A program made the position numbers and the translations under genes. A DNA stretch of 32,515 nucleotides from Myxococcales bacterium. Its GTDB lineage: Bacteria; Myxococcota_A; UBA9042; GCA-2863065. The stretch lies in contig JADMJS010000777.1 in the NCBI GenBank assembly GCA_018780435.1, positions 1 to 32,515 of the forward strand, given 5' to 3'. Below are positions 1-7,930 of this stretch, piece after piece. Position 1 is the stretch's first letter; every line of letters begins with the position of its first letter. The notes under the pieces were generated by a model. It did not search any database, had not been told where the DNA came from, and saw only the letters and a program-made list of their open reading frames with translations.

Positions 1-259
1 CGACGGCGGTGACCGCGTCGGTGACGCCGGGGCCCGCCGTGACGCCGCAGACGCCGGGCTTGCCGGTCGCGCGAGCCCAGCCGTCCGCCGCGTGGGCGGC
101 CGACTGCTCGTGGCGTGTGTCGACGACGCGGATCCCCTCGTCGAGACAGCCGTCGTAGATGGCCTGGATGTGCCCGCCACAGAGGGTGAAGAACACGTCG
201 ACCCCTTGTGCTTTCAAGGCCTTGGCGATGAGGCGGCCACCGTGGACGAGGTTCGGCAT
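1..259 (-). CDS. Thiamine-diphosphate-dependent enzyme, N-terminal part (partial)
   Basis: The first 86 codons are present and the gene runs off the left edge. The translation has the N-terminal (PYR) domain signature of the acetolactate synthase / oxalyl-CoA decarboxylase superfamily. An LCGGHIQAIYDGCLDEGIRV stretch (about residues 28-47) leads into RHEQSAAHAADGWAR, whose Glu matches the catalytic Glu that activates the cofactor in this family. A TAGPGVTDAVTAV loop follows. The ATG at 259 is preceded by AAGGAG with nine bases of spacing, which fixes the start. The gene is divergent from the exported-protein gene at 422, and the 162 bases between them must hold both promoters. Substrate cannot be assigned because the C-terminal half, including the cofactor-binding motif, lies outside the window. 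Confidence 0.85.
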   Translation of the reverse strand, partial: MPNLVHGGRLIAKALKAQGVDVFFTLCGGHIQAIYDGCLDEGIRVVDTRHEQSAAHAADGWARATGKPGVCGVTAGPGVTDAVTAV

Positions 260-421
260 GTGCGGGATCTCCTTGCGTGTTGCGGGGACTCAAGCGCGAG
301 GAGGGTAAACCCTGGCCCAGCGGGTGTCACCCCACAGGAAAATCCGAAATCGCCCTGACCTCGGGTATGGTCGCGAGTCCGCCAGCGGTTCAGGGCCGAG
401 TAATCACGAGAGGGGAAGGCC

Positions 422-1249
422 ATGCGAGTCAAAGAAGCGCTCCTGAAGGTATGTGTTGTTGTTGGGATTGCGTCGTCCACGAGCTGCGAGGCTCTCGGCG
501 TCGACGCAAGCTCAGTCCTGAAGTTCGCGTTCACCCTTGCCGAGCCGCACCTGAAGGCGTTGGCGACCAACATCGGCCTGCCCGAGGAGCTGGTCGACGG
601 CGTTCGGGAGATCATTGACGGCAAACCCGTCACCGACGTCGTGATGGACCAGATCCGTGGCCAGGTGCCGCCCGCGTACGGGCAGCTGCTCGACGACCTG
701 CGGGGCGGCAAGCCGCTGGAGAGCCTCGTGGAAGGTGAGAAAGGCGAGCGCCTCGTCAAAGAGACGTCGTCGCTCACGGCCGACCGCTGGGAGGACTTCT
801 CCGATCAGTCCGATGCGGTCGAACGGAACATCCAGGATCTCATCGCCGGGGTGAACCGTCAGGACGCCGATCAGGTGGTTGGCGCCATCTCGTTCCCCTA
901 CTGGGAGGACAACGACAAACAGGAGGATGACGCCGCGCTGCGGGCGGCGCTCGACGATTACTGGGCCACGGTCGGCGAGGTGGACCCGGGCCTCTCGGTC
1001 GAGGTGACCGATCTCAGCCACATGCCGTCGGAGGCCTTCTTCGAAGCGGACGAGTTCGCGGGCATCAAGGTCGACGACGAGTTTCGCGCGTACGTCACCA
1101 AGGTGCTCGGCACCGAGAAGGGCTTCGTCACCGTCGGGCTGATCACCACCACCTTCAGCGACGGGACCTCGAGCGACTCGATACCCAACCTCTTCATCTC
1201 ACGGAAGTTTGGAGCCTCCTGGCGCGTCGTCGCCAGCTACTCCGAATGA
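422..1249 (+). CDS. Putative exported protein or lipoprotein of unknown function
   Basis: This encodes a 275-residue protein that I do not recognise. Its N-terminus (MRVKEALLKVCVVVGIASST) looks like a signal sequence and ends in STSC, with Cys22 as a possible lipidation site. The -3 residue is Ser rather than Leu, so the lipobox is weak. The mature part is acidic and mostly helical to about residue 160. The last 120 residues contain aromatic-rich strands ending in FGASWRVVASYSE, reminiscent of a SnoaL/NTF2-like fold; that is only a visual impression. The ATG at 422 follows a GAGAGGGGAAGG purine run. The stop overlaps the start of the amidohydrolase gene (ATGA at 1246-1249), so the two are probably co-translated. 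Confidence 0.7.
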   Translation: MRVKEALLKVCVVVGIASSTSCEALGVDASSVLKFAFTLAEPHLKALATNIGLPEELVDGVREIIDGKPVTDVVMDQIRGQVPPAYGQLLDDLRGGKPLESLVEGEKGERLVKETSSLTADRWEDFSDQSDAVERNIQDLIAGVNRQDADQVVGAISFPYWEDNDKQEDDAALRAALDDYWATVGEVDPGLSVEVTDLSHMPSEAFFEADEFAGIKVDDEFRAYVTKVLGTEKGFVTVGLITTTFSDGTSSDSIPNLFISRKFGASWRVVASYSE

Positions 1250-2298
1250 CCGTCGACGTCCCGATCGTCGACGCGCACGTCCACCTGTGGGATCCACGCG
1301 TCACGCCACGCGCCACCACGCCCGCGCTGCGCCTCCTCGGCTGGAGCCGATGGCTGCTCGAACGGCTCGCACCGGCGCTCTTTCCGCGGGCGGCCCTGAA
1401 CTTCGTCGGGTCGCCGCGGTACGCGCTCGCGCCGTTCATGCCGGGGGACCTCCGGGCCGAGCAGGACCCCTTGGGCGCGCGCGTCGCCGGCTTCATCCAC
1501 GTCGAGGCGGCGTGGAAGCGTCGGGATCCCCTCCGCTTTTCGGAGGAGACGCGCTGGCTGGAGTCGATCTGCGGGCGGGACCTCCTCGGTATCGTCGCCC
1601 AGGCGGACCTCGCGCACCCACAGCTCGACGCCCTCCTTGACGCGCACGCGGCCGCGAGCCCGCGCTTTGTCGGCGTGCGCGACAAGGTCGCCTTTTCGAC
1701 CGACCGCGGCGTCATGAGCTGGTGCGACCGTCCGGGGCGTATGGCCGACCCGGCGTGGCGTCGTGGCTTCCGCCGCCTCGGCGAGCGAGGGTTCACCTTT
1801 GACGCATGGTGTTACGGCGATCAGCTCCCGGAGCTGCTCGCGCTCGTCACCGCGGAGTCCGGCACCCGCGTGGTGCTCGACCACCTCGGGTCGCCCGTCG
1901 GCATCCACGACCCGGCGCGTCGCGCGCAGGTGATGGCACCCTGGCGCGACGTCATCGCCGCACTCGCCTCGCATCCCCAGGTCCACGCCAAGCTGAGCGG
2001 CCTCACCATGCCGGTGCTCGGCGGCGACTTTCATGAGCGCAAGGCGGCGGTCAGAGTCGCGGAGCTCGTGGATCGCATTGGGCCGCTCGTGGAGCACGCA
2101 CTGGCGTGTTTTGGCCCCGAGCGGTGTCTCTTCGCGTCCAATTCGCCGATGGATCTCGTCTCAGTGCCCTGGGCGGTGACCTATGCGGCCTATGCGGCGC
2201 TCGCGGCGGGCCGGCCGTTCGCGGAGCGCGAGGCGCTCTTTGGGGGCAACGCGCTGCGCCTTTATGGGCTCGACCGCATCAAAGCGCTCGAAGGCTGA
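1246..2298 (+). CDS. Amidohydrolase-2 family metal-dependent hydrolase (TIM barrel)
   Basis: This is a 350-residue protein of the amidohydrolase-2 / COG3618 type, a family that includes lactonases and decarboxylase-like enzymes. The N-terminal metal motif IVDAHVHLWDP is at about residues 6-16. Further family marks are FIHVEAAW near 84, VVLDHLGSP near 210 (strand with a metal-site His), KLSGL near 250, and the C-terminal ERCLFASNSPMD with the usual position of the catalytic Asp near 300. It ends NALRLYGLD, as is typical of these proteins. The expected length is 280-350, so it looks complete. It overlaps the preceding gene by four bases and was probably transcribed with it. Specificity cannot be read from the sequence; a lactone hydrolase is one possibility. 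Confidence 0.85.
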   Translation: MTVDVPIVDAHVHLWDPRVTPRATTPALRLLGWSRWLLERLAPALFPRAALNFVGSPRYALAPFMPGDLRAEQDPLGARVAGFIHVEAAWKRRDPLRFSEETRWLESICGRDLLGIVAQADLAHPQLDALLDAHAAASPRFVGVRDKVAFSTDRGVMSWCDRPGRMADPAWRRGFRRLGERGFTFDAWCYGDQLPELLALVTAESGTRVVLDHLGSPVGIHDPARRAQVMAPWRDVIAALASHPQVHAKLSGLTMPVLGGDFHERKAAVRVAELVDRIGPLVEHALACFGPERCLFASNSPMDLVSVPWAVTYAAYAALAAGRPFAEREALFGGNALRLYGLDRIKALEG

Positions 2299-2309
2299 GC
2301 CGCAAGTCG

Positions 2310-3977
2310 TCATGGGTCTGAGGGACTCGATGGGCCCGGGAGGTTGGCTGGAACACACACTCCGTCGAGGTCGGCCCCGTCCCCAGGTTGGCCCGACACT
2401 CCGAAGGAGAGATCGGTCACTCGAAAGCCGGGGCCCAGGAGCTCGGTCGCGTCAGATCCGAGGCATTGGCCTGCCTCTGGCGTCATCGGGGCTGACGCGA
2501 GGGTGGCCAAGTCGCCCGGGAGAGCGTGAAACCGGAGGGTGAGGGAGTACGACTCGTCGATGCCGTCGGTTCCAGGCATGCCCGACGCGTCGAGGAGGTC
2601 GAGGTCGGGTTTGGTGGTCGTGTTCAGGACTTGCTTGACGGCGAGCCTGTCAATTGGAAGGGCGTCATCGTCCAGCGAGTCGAGGCCTTCGTCGAGTTCA
2701 ACCTTTGGCATGCCTCCTGTAATCAGCCCCGAGACGTGGCCGATCGTCCCTTCCGACTGAATGACGACTGCGTTGAGGCGGGCGCCGAGCACGCGCAGAT
2801 CCAGCGACGAGGTCAAGAGTGGGATGGAGAACCGAAGCTGGCTCCCGGAACCGCCGGCCGTGAGCGAGTCCCCTTCGAGAACGGCGTCGCTCATCTGCAT
2901 CTGCAGTTCGCAATCGGGTCCCCAGGAGCCGAGATCGACTTGCCACAAGCAGCTGTCGAAGGAGGAATCGCAGCTCGTGCCCGGCTCGAGCGAACCCGTG
3001 GCGAGCACGACCTTCTGGCTCACATCACCATCTCGGACGGCGAGTAGCAGATTCAGCTCGCCCTTTGGGATGGACACATCGAGCGCCGCATTGAGTGCCG
3101 GCGATAGCACCGAGAGGGCGTTGTCCACGCCTGCCCCGCAGTCCTTTCCGGAACAGGTGCAGCATTGGCCGAGGTGGCAGGTCGAGCCGACATCACAGTA
3201 GCCCGCTGGGGGGGACACCGGACAGCCGTCGACCAGTTCATTCGTCCCATCGACGCTGCTGTCCACGCCGTCACCTCCATCGGTCTCATCGGCGCCGTTC
3301 AGCCCGTCCGTTCCGGCGCTATTGCCGTAGGCGCAGTGTTCAAGCTCAGCTCCGCACGCCGCGGCCCGGCATTCCGCGCACTCCGGTCCGAAGGGCCCCG
3401 CTACACAGTCGGCGAGGCAATTGGCCCTGGCGCACTCAGTCTCGGCGGCGAAGCAGATGGAACAGTTCGCGGTGAGGCCGGTCGCCGTCGCGACGCATTT
3501 GCGCAGGCACACGGGCGTATCTGGACCACATTCGATGGCGCAGTCGAAGACCTCCCGGTCGACGCCAGCCGCGATGATGGTCTGATCAGCCGAGCTGACG
3601 CAGTAGCCCTCGACTGGCTCGGGTGCCGCATCATGTTCGCCGGTGGCGACGTCGTCCGGAGGGCTCAGGTCAGGCTCCGGGACTACGCACGACACGCCAT
3701 TCGGCTCGTCTTGGCATGAAAGGCCTCCGCACGCCGTCGCCGCGAGGCAAGCGCAGCTCAAGGTCCCGGCACACTCGGCCGGAAGTTCGATGCAGTGGGT
3801 CGCATCGGCGTCATTGATGCACTGGGCCGAGGCGCCGGGGCAGTCCGGTGACGCCCTGCAGCTCACGTAGCCCGTCTCGATGACCGCACTGGGTTCCTCG
3901 ACGCGCGGCGATGAGCCACAGCCGAAGACGAAAGCGAAACATGGGAGTAATAGGATCCTGGATGTGCATCTTATCAT
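2310..3977 (-). CDS. Cys-rich surface lipoprotein with Asp/Gly linker
   Basis: This encodes 555 residues. A signal peptide ends in FVFGC, a plausible lipobox with lipidated Cys near residue 20. The first 290 residues are very rich in paired cysteines (patterns such as CSICF, CAECR, CCTCSGKDC), as in small disulfide-knotted modules. A linker rich in Asp, Gly and Thr (TDGLNGADETDGGDGVD) follows the second Cys block. The remaining 250 residues have few cysteines and alternate hydrophobic strands, suggesting a beta-rich domain. The ATG at 3977 has GGAG six bases upstream and overlaps the stop of the upstream gene (ATGA). The function is unknown. The organisation resembles the large Cys-rich lipoprotein at 23592-26030, so the two may be paralogous in design, though the C-terminal part differs. 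Confidence 0.8.
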   Translation of the reverse strand: MIRCTSRILLLPCFAFVFGCGSSPRVEEPSAVIETGYVSCRASPDCPGASAQCINDADATHCIELPAECAGTLSCACLAATACGGLSCQDEPNGVSCVVPEPDLSPPDDVATGEHDAAPEPVEGYCVSSADQTIIAAGVDREVFDCAIECGPDTPVCLRKCVATATGLTANCSICFAAETECARANCLADCVAGPFGPECAECRAAACGAELEHCAYGNSAGTDGLNGADETDGGDGVDSSVDGTNELVDGCPVSPPAGYCDVGSTCHLGQCCTCSGKDCGAGVDNALSVLSPALNAALDVSIPKGELNLLLAVRDGDVSQKVVLATGSLEPGTSCDSSFDSCLWQVDLGSWGPDCELQMQMSDAVLEGDSLTAGGSGSQLRFSIPLLTSSLDLRVLGARLNAVVIQSEGTIGHVSGLITGGMPKVELDEGLDSLDDDALPIDRLAVKQVLNTTTKPDLDLLDASGMPGTDGIDESYSLTLRFHALPGDLATLASAPMTPEAGQCLGSDATELLGPGFRVTDLSFGVSGQPGDGADLDGVCVPANLPGPSSPSDP

Positions 3978-4735
3978 CTTGTTCTCCTTGATGATTCGGA
4001 GGGTTCTGGATCGATCGGGGTAAGCGCGAAGGTAACGGCGTAGCGATCGTGTTCGCCCGCCTGGAGCGAGTGCTCTTCAACGTCGACCGCACCGCGCCTC
4101 AGCGTTCGAATGAGCTCGTCACCAAACGCCTGTACGTCTTCAGGTCGGCCGAGGAACGCGAGCGTTCGAGCCATGGTTGGGCGCTGGTCGGATGCCCCGA
4201 AGAAGCGACGCACGACCGCGGCCGTGAGGACTTCGAGCTGGTGCCGGAGTCCGTCGATCCGGGGGAGCAGGTCGCTCTGGACGAGGGACTGATGCCGCGT
4301 CACGAGTGAGTAACGGACGACGCCATCGTCTCCAGTGGCGGCAAGCGCTCGACCGCTGCCGGCAAGGGCCACCAACATGCGCTCGACGTCATGCAGTAGG
4401 AGCTGCGTCGCTTCCGACATCTCGCCTGCGGTGAGCGATCCGAGGGCCAGTGCTTCCTCGATTCGCCGGGCGTCCCGCACTTCGTTCTCCGGAGCCAGGA
4501 AGTCCGTCCGCGCCAAACGCTCGACATTGACGACGGTCCGTATCGACCGTCCAAGAATCTCGGCTGCCTCCGCCTGAGTCGCTCCGCCAGGGCCGCGCAA
4601 TTGCTCGTAGTACGCGAGGCGGCACAGCTGCTCGACCACGTCGAGGGGCACGTGGAGCCGACGGCAGATCGTGATCGCCGGCTGCAGGAGCGCGTAGACG
4701 AGGCGGCGCTGGATTTCGGGGAGTGGGTCGTTCAC
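3974..4735 (-). CDS. Helix-turn-helix protein, putative regulator of the downstream lipoprotein
   Basis: This encodes 253 residues with no signal peptide or membrane segment. Residues about 30-75 contain a helical region with GGATQAEAAEILGRSIRTV, whose spacing fits a helix-turn-helix. The rest is helical and then mixed alpha/beta near the C-terminus, ending in a strand-like YAVTFALTPI. It resembles uncharacterised HTH proteins rather than any named family. It starts with GTG at 4735; no strong ribosome binding site is visible. Its stop overlaps the start of the lipoprotein gene by four bases, so the two are translationally coupled. An AT-rich patch (about 4745-4785) upstream is the likely promoter. 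A regulatory role is inference from the HTH and the gene pairing. Confidence 0.65.
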   Translation of the reverse strand: MNDPLPEIQRRLVYALLQPAITICRRLHVPLDVVEQLCRLAYYEQLRGPGGATQAEAAEILGRSIRTVVNVERLARTDFLAPENEVRDARRIEEALALGSLTAGEMSEATQLLLHDVERMLVALAGSGRALAATGDDGVVRYSLVTRHQSLVQSDLLPRIDGLRHQLEVLTAAVVRRFFGASDQRPTMARTLAFLGRPEDVQAFGDELIRTLRRGAVDVEEHSLQAGEHDRYAVTFALTPIDPEPSESSRRTR

Positions 4736-4819
4736 CCGAGCGACGTTACGCGCAATCGAATTCCTTAAACAAGCAAAAAAGTGCGTGTTCGTGTTCGGGC
4801 CACAAGTCGCCGTCGTCGC

Positions 4820-4835
4820 ACCATCCTCGGATGGT
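4820..4835. promoter_or_regulatory. Perfect 7-bp dyad upstream of the HTH gene
   Basis: ACCATCC and GGATGGT are perfect inverted arms separated by two bases. The dyad lies 85 bases upstream of the HTH gene start at 4735 and about 50 bases beyond the stop of the exonuclease gene. It has no following T-run on either strand, so an operator (perhaps for the HTH protein itself) is more likely than an intrinsic terminator. This is inference from symmetry and position only. Confidence 0.3.
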
Positions 4836-4886
4836 CACCGGCATCGCTCAGGGGCCCGTCGCACCTATCGGGCGGCAGTAGGAAGG

Positions 4887-5468
4887 CTACGGGACTGTCG
4901 AGCCGAGTTCCCGAGCGGCCGCGTTACGCGCCGCCAGGATGTTGCAGAAGAGCGCGCCCTGTTCCTTCGCGTCGTCGAGCGCCACGTGCGTGTGCGGCAG
5001 TTTGTCGAACCACGCGGCGGGCATGCGCTTCTTCGAGGTCTCTCGGAAGCCGGTGCCGAGTACGGCCATCGCGTAGCTCTTGATGTCGAGCGCCGAGTGC
5101 GAGAACGGGCTCTCCCCGGCGAAGCGGATGAGGTACCAATAGACGAACATGAAGTCGTAGCTGGCTGGGTAGCCGACGAACACCGGCTTGCCCGGGAGCG
5201 CCTTCAGCCACGCGACGTACTTGGGCATGACGTCGGCCGGTTCCTGGAGGTCCTTCCGGCACGCTGCCCAGGCCGCCGGTTGCCCCTCCCACCACGCCAT
5301 CGTCTTGGGGTCACCGGCAGCGCCGGGGAGAAGCACCAGGTTGGTCTCGAAGGTCGCGACGAGGGTTTTGTCGGCGGTGTAGGCCGCGGAGGCAAAGCTG
5401 AGCATCGAGTTTGGGCCCGGGATCGGGCCGTCGGCTTCGACGTCGGTGCTGACGTAGACTTCGTTCAT
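4887..5468 (-). CDS. DEDDh 3'-5' exonuclease (RNase T / DnaQ fold)
   Basis: This encodes 193 residues with all the marks of a DEDDh exonuclease. Exo I is STDVEADG with Asp9 and Glu11, Exo II is GYPASYDFMFV with Asp105, and Exo III is HVALDDAKEQ with His161 and Asp166. These residues bind two metal ions and hydrolyse nucleotides from a 3' end. The length fits a single-domain nuclease with no accessory domain. The ATG at 5468 has no clear ribosome binding site. The gene lies 50 bases downstream of the HNH gene on the same strand, so it may be the last gene of the Septu-like locus or an unrelated housekeeping nuclease. DNA or RNA specificity cannot be told from the sequence. Confidence 0.85.
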   Translation of the reverse strand: MNEVYVSTDVEADGPIPGPNSMLSFASAAYTADKTLVATFETNLVLLPGAAGDPKTMAWWEGQPAAWAACRKDLQEPADVMPKYVAWLKALPGKPVFVGYPASYDFMFVYWYLIRFAGESPFSHSALDIKSYAMAVLGTGFRETSKKRMPAAWFDKLPHTHVALDDAKEQGALFCNILAARNAAARELGSTVP

Positions 5469-5518
5469 TGGGTTGGCACTCGACAGCGAAGATCTTTCGA
5501 ACTGATTACCATCTCAGT

Positions 5519-6385
5519 TCACGGCCTTCCGGGCATCGCCAGTCCTGCGGCTATACGGCGGGCGGCGGGTATGAGCTGATGAAGGGCGCACCACGAGAGC
5601 GAACGCCACTCCGCCATCGGGTCGTCGATGATCGTGTTTGAGAGCGTCTTCCAGCGAGAGAGAGCGTCGGCAATACGCCCAGAAGAGAGGTGTCCCAGTA
5701 TTTCCTCTACGCTCGGAAGAAGCGCCCTCCTGACGTGAGACTGAGCGCGATCAGAGAGTTCGTCCAGGCGGAGGATGGCGATCGTGTCCGTACCTCTCTG
5801 GGTTCGCCCGATTGGAGTCCAAGTCCAGTCGCGCAAAGCAAAGCCCGTGTTTCCTGGGAGCCACTCGATGTGGTCCATCGGGTCGTCCTGGCCGTACGGA
5901 TCGAGGAGGCAGGGCGATTCACTTGCGACCGTCGACGCAGTGAGAGTCGACAGTGACACCGCTCCCTTCGTGGGCGGCGTGGGTCGAGCCCGCCCAGCGA
6001 GTGGGAAGTAATTGCCCTTGTGCCCCTGGTCATTGCAACGCGGGCAAGCAAAGACGAGGTTGCTCCATTCCCACGTGAGCCACCAATAGCAGGCCGGGTC
6101 ATTCACGCGCGCGGAGCCGGGTAGATTGCGCCACGCTCCATTCTTCGGTCGGTAGTGATCGACCGGGCCGCTGCTGAAGTCGGCCAACCGTTCGCACCAA
6201 GCGCACTTCCCATTCTGCGCATCGAAGAGCTACTTCTTCGTCGCCCTGGAGCCGTAGCCCACGAGCTGCTTCGAGAGCTCCATGGATGGAGCACCAAACT
6301 GGTTGAAGCATGCAACGGCGCCCGAAAGTCTGTTTTGCCCGGCACGTGTCGGACCGAGCTGCCGTCCCGACTGCAAACGGATCAC
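5519..6385 (-). pseudogene. ptuB: PtuB-like HNH nuclease interrupted by an in-frame amber stop
   Basis: The frame runs from a GTG at 6385, which overlaps the ATPase stop (GTGA), to the stop at 5519. It would give 288 residues, but codon 52 (6232-6230) is TAG. Immediately downstream comes LFDAQNGKCAWCER, with Cys61 and Cys64 as probable zinc ligands, then VDHYRPK (His77 of the HNH site), a second pair FACPRCN, and GHKGNYFP. Later LLDPYGQDDPMDHIEW matches the C-terminal half of the TIGR02646/PtuB-type HNH family. The residues on both sides of the TAG fit the family (KK-x-LF...KCAWCE), and a one-base change to TAC would restore Tyr. A restart at TTG 6187 would lack the first Cys pair. So this is an inactivated gene, a conditional one, or a sequencing error. 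Confidence 0.75.
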
Positions 6386-7851
6386 GCCATCTCCCCGGTG
6401 GCGAGGAGTTCTTGGAGCATCCGCCGTGCCTCCTCCTTGCCGTACTGGCGCTCGAGCTTGGTGAGGACCTCTCTCTCCAGGCGGCGCCGCTCCGCCTTCT
6501 GATGGGGCGTGGGAGCTGGGTGATGCGAGAGGATACGGAGCTGCCGAAGCGGCTCCCCCAACGGATTCGGCGTGGTGCCCTCCAGGCCAAACCAGGTCCG
6601 ATAAAGCTCGCCACCCGTCATGGTCCGGGGATCAGGCTGGCGGTTTGGCGCTTGAATCCCCGGGCGGAACGGCCCGCCATCGTGGGGCCAGCCGCCTTGC
6701 ACAATGTCACCGGACTCTGGTTCGACGACCAAACGAACCACTTCATGAGGAGGCACTGCCGACAGCACGATTGGTGAGTGCGTCGTCACGATAAATTGAA
6801 TCTTCGGGAAGATCCGGCGGAGCGCCTGGATGATGGTGGCCTGCCACACGGGGTGAAGGTAGATGTCGAGCTCGTCGATCAGAACGAGCCCTTCCATATC
6901 TCGGGTGGAGACGTCTTTGGGTGCCTCGAGGAGCACGTGCCCGACGAGATCGGCGATCCATGCAAACGTAGACTGGTAGCCGTGTGAGAGGGCGACTCCG
7001 GGAATCGCGACCGGTGTTCCGGTCTTGGTGAAGCGCTGATGGAACCGGTCCGTCTCGATGAGGCTGCGACTCGACTTCGCCCCCGCATGGCCTCGCAATT
7101 CCAACTTCGCAAGCTCCGGGAAAAGGTCCGATCCGCCGAGCTTCAGGGCTTCATTGAGCACCCTGGCGAAGCGTCGCGACGTCTCGCCGGTCTTTCGACC
7201 CATCTGCTCATCGCGCGCGAGGAAGTGGTTCGAGAAGCCGGTCGACGCGAGCTGGCGGGGGCGAAAGATGGGCTCGAGTCGTTCTACGGCAGGTTTCGCG
7301 AGTGCGGGGGTCTCGCCTGCATCCGGCAACGCCCGCGCAATTCCATAACCCGCCACGAACCAAAGTCTAGCGTTGGTCGACCGAGCGACGGCGAGGGGAT
7401 CCGAAGGCGTTCCGGAGGACGGCACGATTGCCCAGGAGCCCGCCGTCATCTCAAGATAGCTTGAGCTCGCCTCAAAAGACGTCTGATCCGGCTGGAGCTG
7501 CACCTCGGATCGAAGGCCCAGTCTCTCCGGCAGCGCTGAACCACGAGGCCAGCTCGGGTGGACAACGATCCCGCCGGCCTTGGAACTCGGCCCGAACTCG
7601 AAGTCGGCAAGGGCCTTCATCGTCTCCGCAGCACGTCGATCTCGGAGGTGTTTGACGGCCGTCCCCGCGAGAGCCCCGACCTCCTTCAGCCCAACCGCGG
7701 CGAGTGCAATCGCCTGCAGAATCGAGGTTTTAGCGGTCCCGTTTTCGCCGATTAGAACGGTCCACATCCTCGGCCGACTGCCGTCAGTGAAGTCGAGGTC
7801 CACCGACCGCAGTCGCTTGAGGTTCTTGATGTGGAGTCGCCTGAGGTACAT
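6382..7851 (-). CDS. ptuA: PtuA-like AAA ATPase (SMC/OLD-type) of a Septu-like defence locus
   Basis: This 489-residue ATPase has the layout of ABC/SMC-like defence ATPases. The N-terminal strand LRRLHIKNLKRLRSVDLDF leads to Walker A GENGTAKTS (residues 35-43). The signature-like LSHGYQST is near 289, Walker B LVLIDELDIYLHP near 320, and the switch His in VTTHSPIVLSAVP near 359. The C-terminal 60 residues are charged and helical. In Septu, PtuA assembles with the HNH nuclease PtuB and acts against phage; here the HNH gene overlaps by four bases immediately downstream. No Shine-Dalgarno motif is visible before the ATG at 7851. OLD-family nucleases are excluded because no TOPRIM domain follows. 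Family assignment rests on motifs plus the HNH partner. Confidence 0.8.
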   Translation of the reverse strand: MYLRRLHIKNLKRLRSVDLDFTDGSRPRMWTVLIGENGTAKTSILQAIALAAVGLKEVGALAGTAVKHLRDRRAAETMKALADFEFGPSSKAGGIVVHPSWPRGSALPERLGLRSEVQLQPDQTSFEASSSYLEMTAGSWAIVPSSGTPSDPLAVARSTNARLWFVAGYGIARALPDAGETPALAKPAVERLEPIFRPRQLASTGFSNHFLARDEQMGRKTGETSRRFARVLNEALKLGGSDLFPELAKLELRGHAGAKSSRSLIETDRFHQRFTKTGTPVAIPGVALSHGYQSTFAWIADLVGHVLLEAPKDVSTRDMEGLVLIDELDIYLHPVWQATIIQALRRIFPKIQFIVTTHSPIVLSAVPPHEVVRLVVEPESGDIVQGGWPHDGGPFRPGIQAPNRQPDPRTMTGGELYRTWFGLEGTTPNPLGEPLRQLRILSHHPAPTPHQKAERRRLEREVLTKLERQYGKEEARRMLQELLATGEMA

Positions 7852-7930
7852 GGAGGCACAGTCACACGAGCGGTTCTACCGGGCAAGATCGGCCCCGGAG
7901 CGTCTCGGCGGCGCCGTCACCCCGGCGACA

